Of a DNA stretch of 52,630 nucleotides, positions 52,494 through 52,630 are shown one piece after another. A program made the position numbers and the translations under genes. Below the pieces are notes generated by a model that saw nothing but the letters and a program-made list of their open reading frames with translations, searched no databases and was not told the origin of the DNA. The stretch is from positions 1 to 52,630 of the forward strand of contig CAIKVZ010000093.1 of the NCBI GenBank assembly GCA_903830985.1, in the 5' to 3' direction. The DNA comes from an uncultured beta proteobacterium (GTDB lineage Bacteria; Pseudomonadota; Gammaproteobacteria; Burkholderiales; Burkholderiaceae_C). How positions within the stretch are numbered: position 1 is the first letter of the stretch; every line of letters starts with the position of its first letter.

Positions 52494-52630
52494 GGAAACT
52501 CTGCATAAGTGTGTCATCGAATTGACCGCTAAAACGTTAAGCATTGATGAAACAAATGAGCCTCGCCACCACCGGATTTGAACTCGTGCACAAGCGGACT
52601 CGCAAGCGCGAATTTCTCGATGAGATGGAA
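52494..52630 (+). mobile_element. Left end of an IS5-family insertion sequence (continues beyond window)
   Basis: The transposase start at 52547 lies 53 bases after a CTAG (52490-52493), the kind of 4-base target (YTAR) many IS5-family elements use. GGAAACTCTGCATAAG directly after it is the likely terminal inverted repeat; its partner would be outside the window. The boundary is inferred, the transposase is not. Confidence 0.6.
52547..52630 (+). CDS. IS5-family transposase, N-terminal fragment (3' end outside window)
   Basis: The last 28 codons of the window read MKQMSLATTGFELVHKRTRK followed by REFLDEME with no stop. This is the typical IS5-group N-terminus (a basic KRTRKREFLDEM segment before the first helical domain). 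The DDE catalytic residues are beyond the edge. Confidence 0.8.
   Translation, partial: MKQMSLATTGFELVHKRTRKREFLDEME

Noticed and set aside
52494-52544. Extending the primase remnant to the ATG at 52544
   Set aside because: The extra residues fall inside the presumed IS end and do not resemble primases.

Overview
The window looks like a chromosomal segment of a betaproteobacterium of the order Burkholderiales, most likely family Comamonadaceae (Rhodoferax/Polaromonas/Curvibacter type). This is inferred from GC-rich coding sequence, the familiar ybgC-tolQRA / dnaE and ribD-ribE-ribBA-ribH-nusB gene orders, and the character of the encoded proteins; no ribosomal RNA is present to settle it.

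Layout. 1-2146: the 3' part of dnaE. 2156-4680: a leftward ybgC-tolQ-tolR-tolA operon (tolB and pal are not here). 4681-5008: a gene-free stretch filled with fragments of a small interspersed repeat. 5009-10175: a leftward riboflavin operon ribD-ribE-ribBA-ribH followed by nusB and a PLP-dependent aminotransferase. 10311-30862: two tandem, paralogous type IV pilus operons, each pilE-fimT-pilV-pilW-pilX-pilY1, separated by a TonB-like gene and a terminator. 30932-33719: leftward nrdR, glyA and a lytic transglycosylase. 34107-38558: a large DUF349 protein and a GAF/HD-GYP protein. 38563-42034: leftward mtfA, lpxH, two cyclophilins and a TPR protein. 42216-48330: rightward cysS, a 3-methyladenine glycosylase, accA, a small exported protein, tilS and lysC. 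48394-48486: tRNA-Ser(GCU).

The main attraction is the pair of pilus operons. Each supplies a pilin, the four minor pilins expected to prime a pilus, and a PilY1 tip protein. Both PilY1 proteins are about twice the usual length because a long repeat module is inserted between the N-terminal VWA-like domain (MIDAS motif intact) and the C-terminal PilC/PilY propeller. In the first PilY1 this module is about 22 copies of a Ser/Thr/Gln-rich 7-residue repeat followed by 25 copies of a 29-residue repeat with two cysteines each. The second PilY1 has a diverged version in the same order. I infer a disulphide-stapled stalk that displays the tip domain; the two operons could make two pilus types or two interchangeable tips.

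Downstream of the tRNA the character changes to an accessory region: a hypothetical DNA-binding-like protein, a flagellar-rod-like gene broken by one amber codon, a small membrane protein, an ohrR-ohr pair with a perfect 26-bp operator, then about 1 kb of decayed sequence, a phage/plasmid primase remnant, and an IS5-family element entering from the right edge. This fits a decayed mobile island beside a tRNA-Ser gene, although no integrase is visible in the window.
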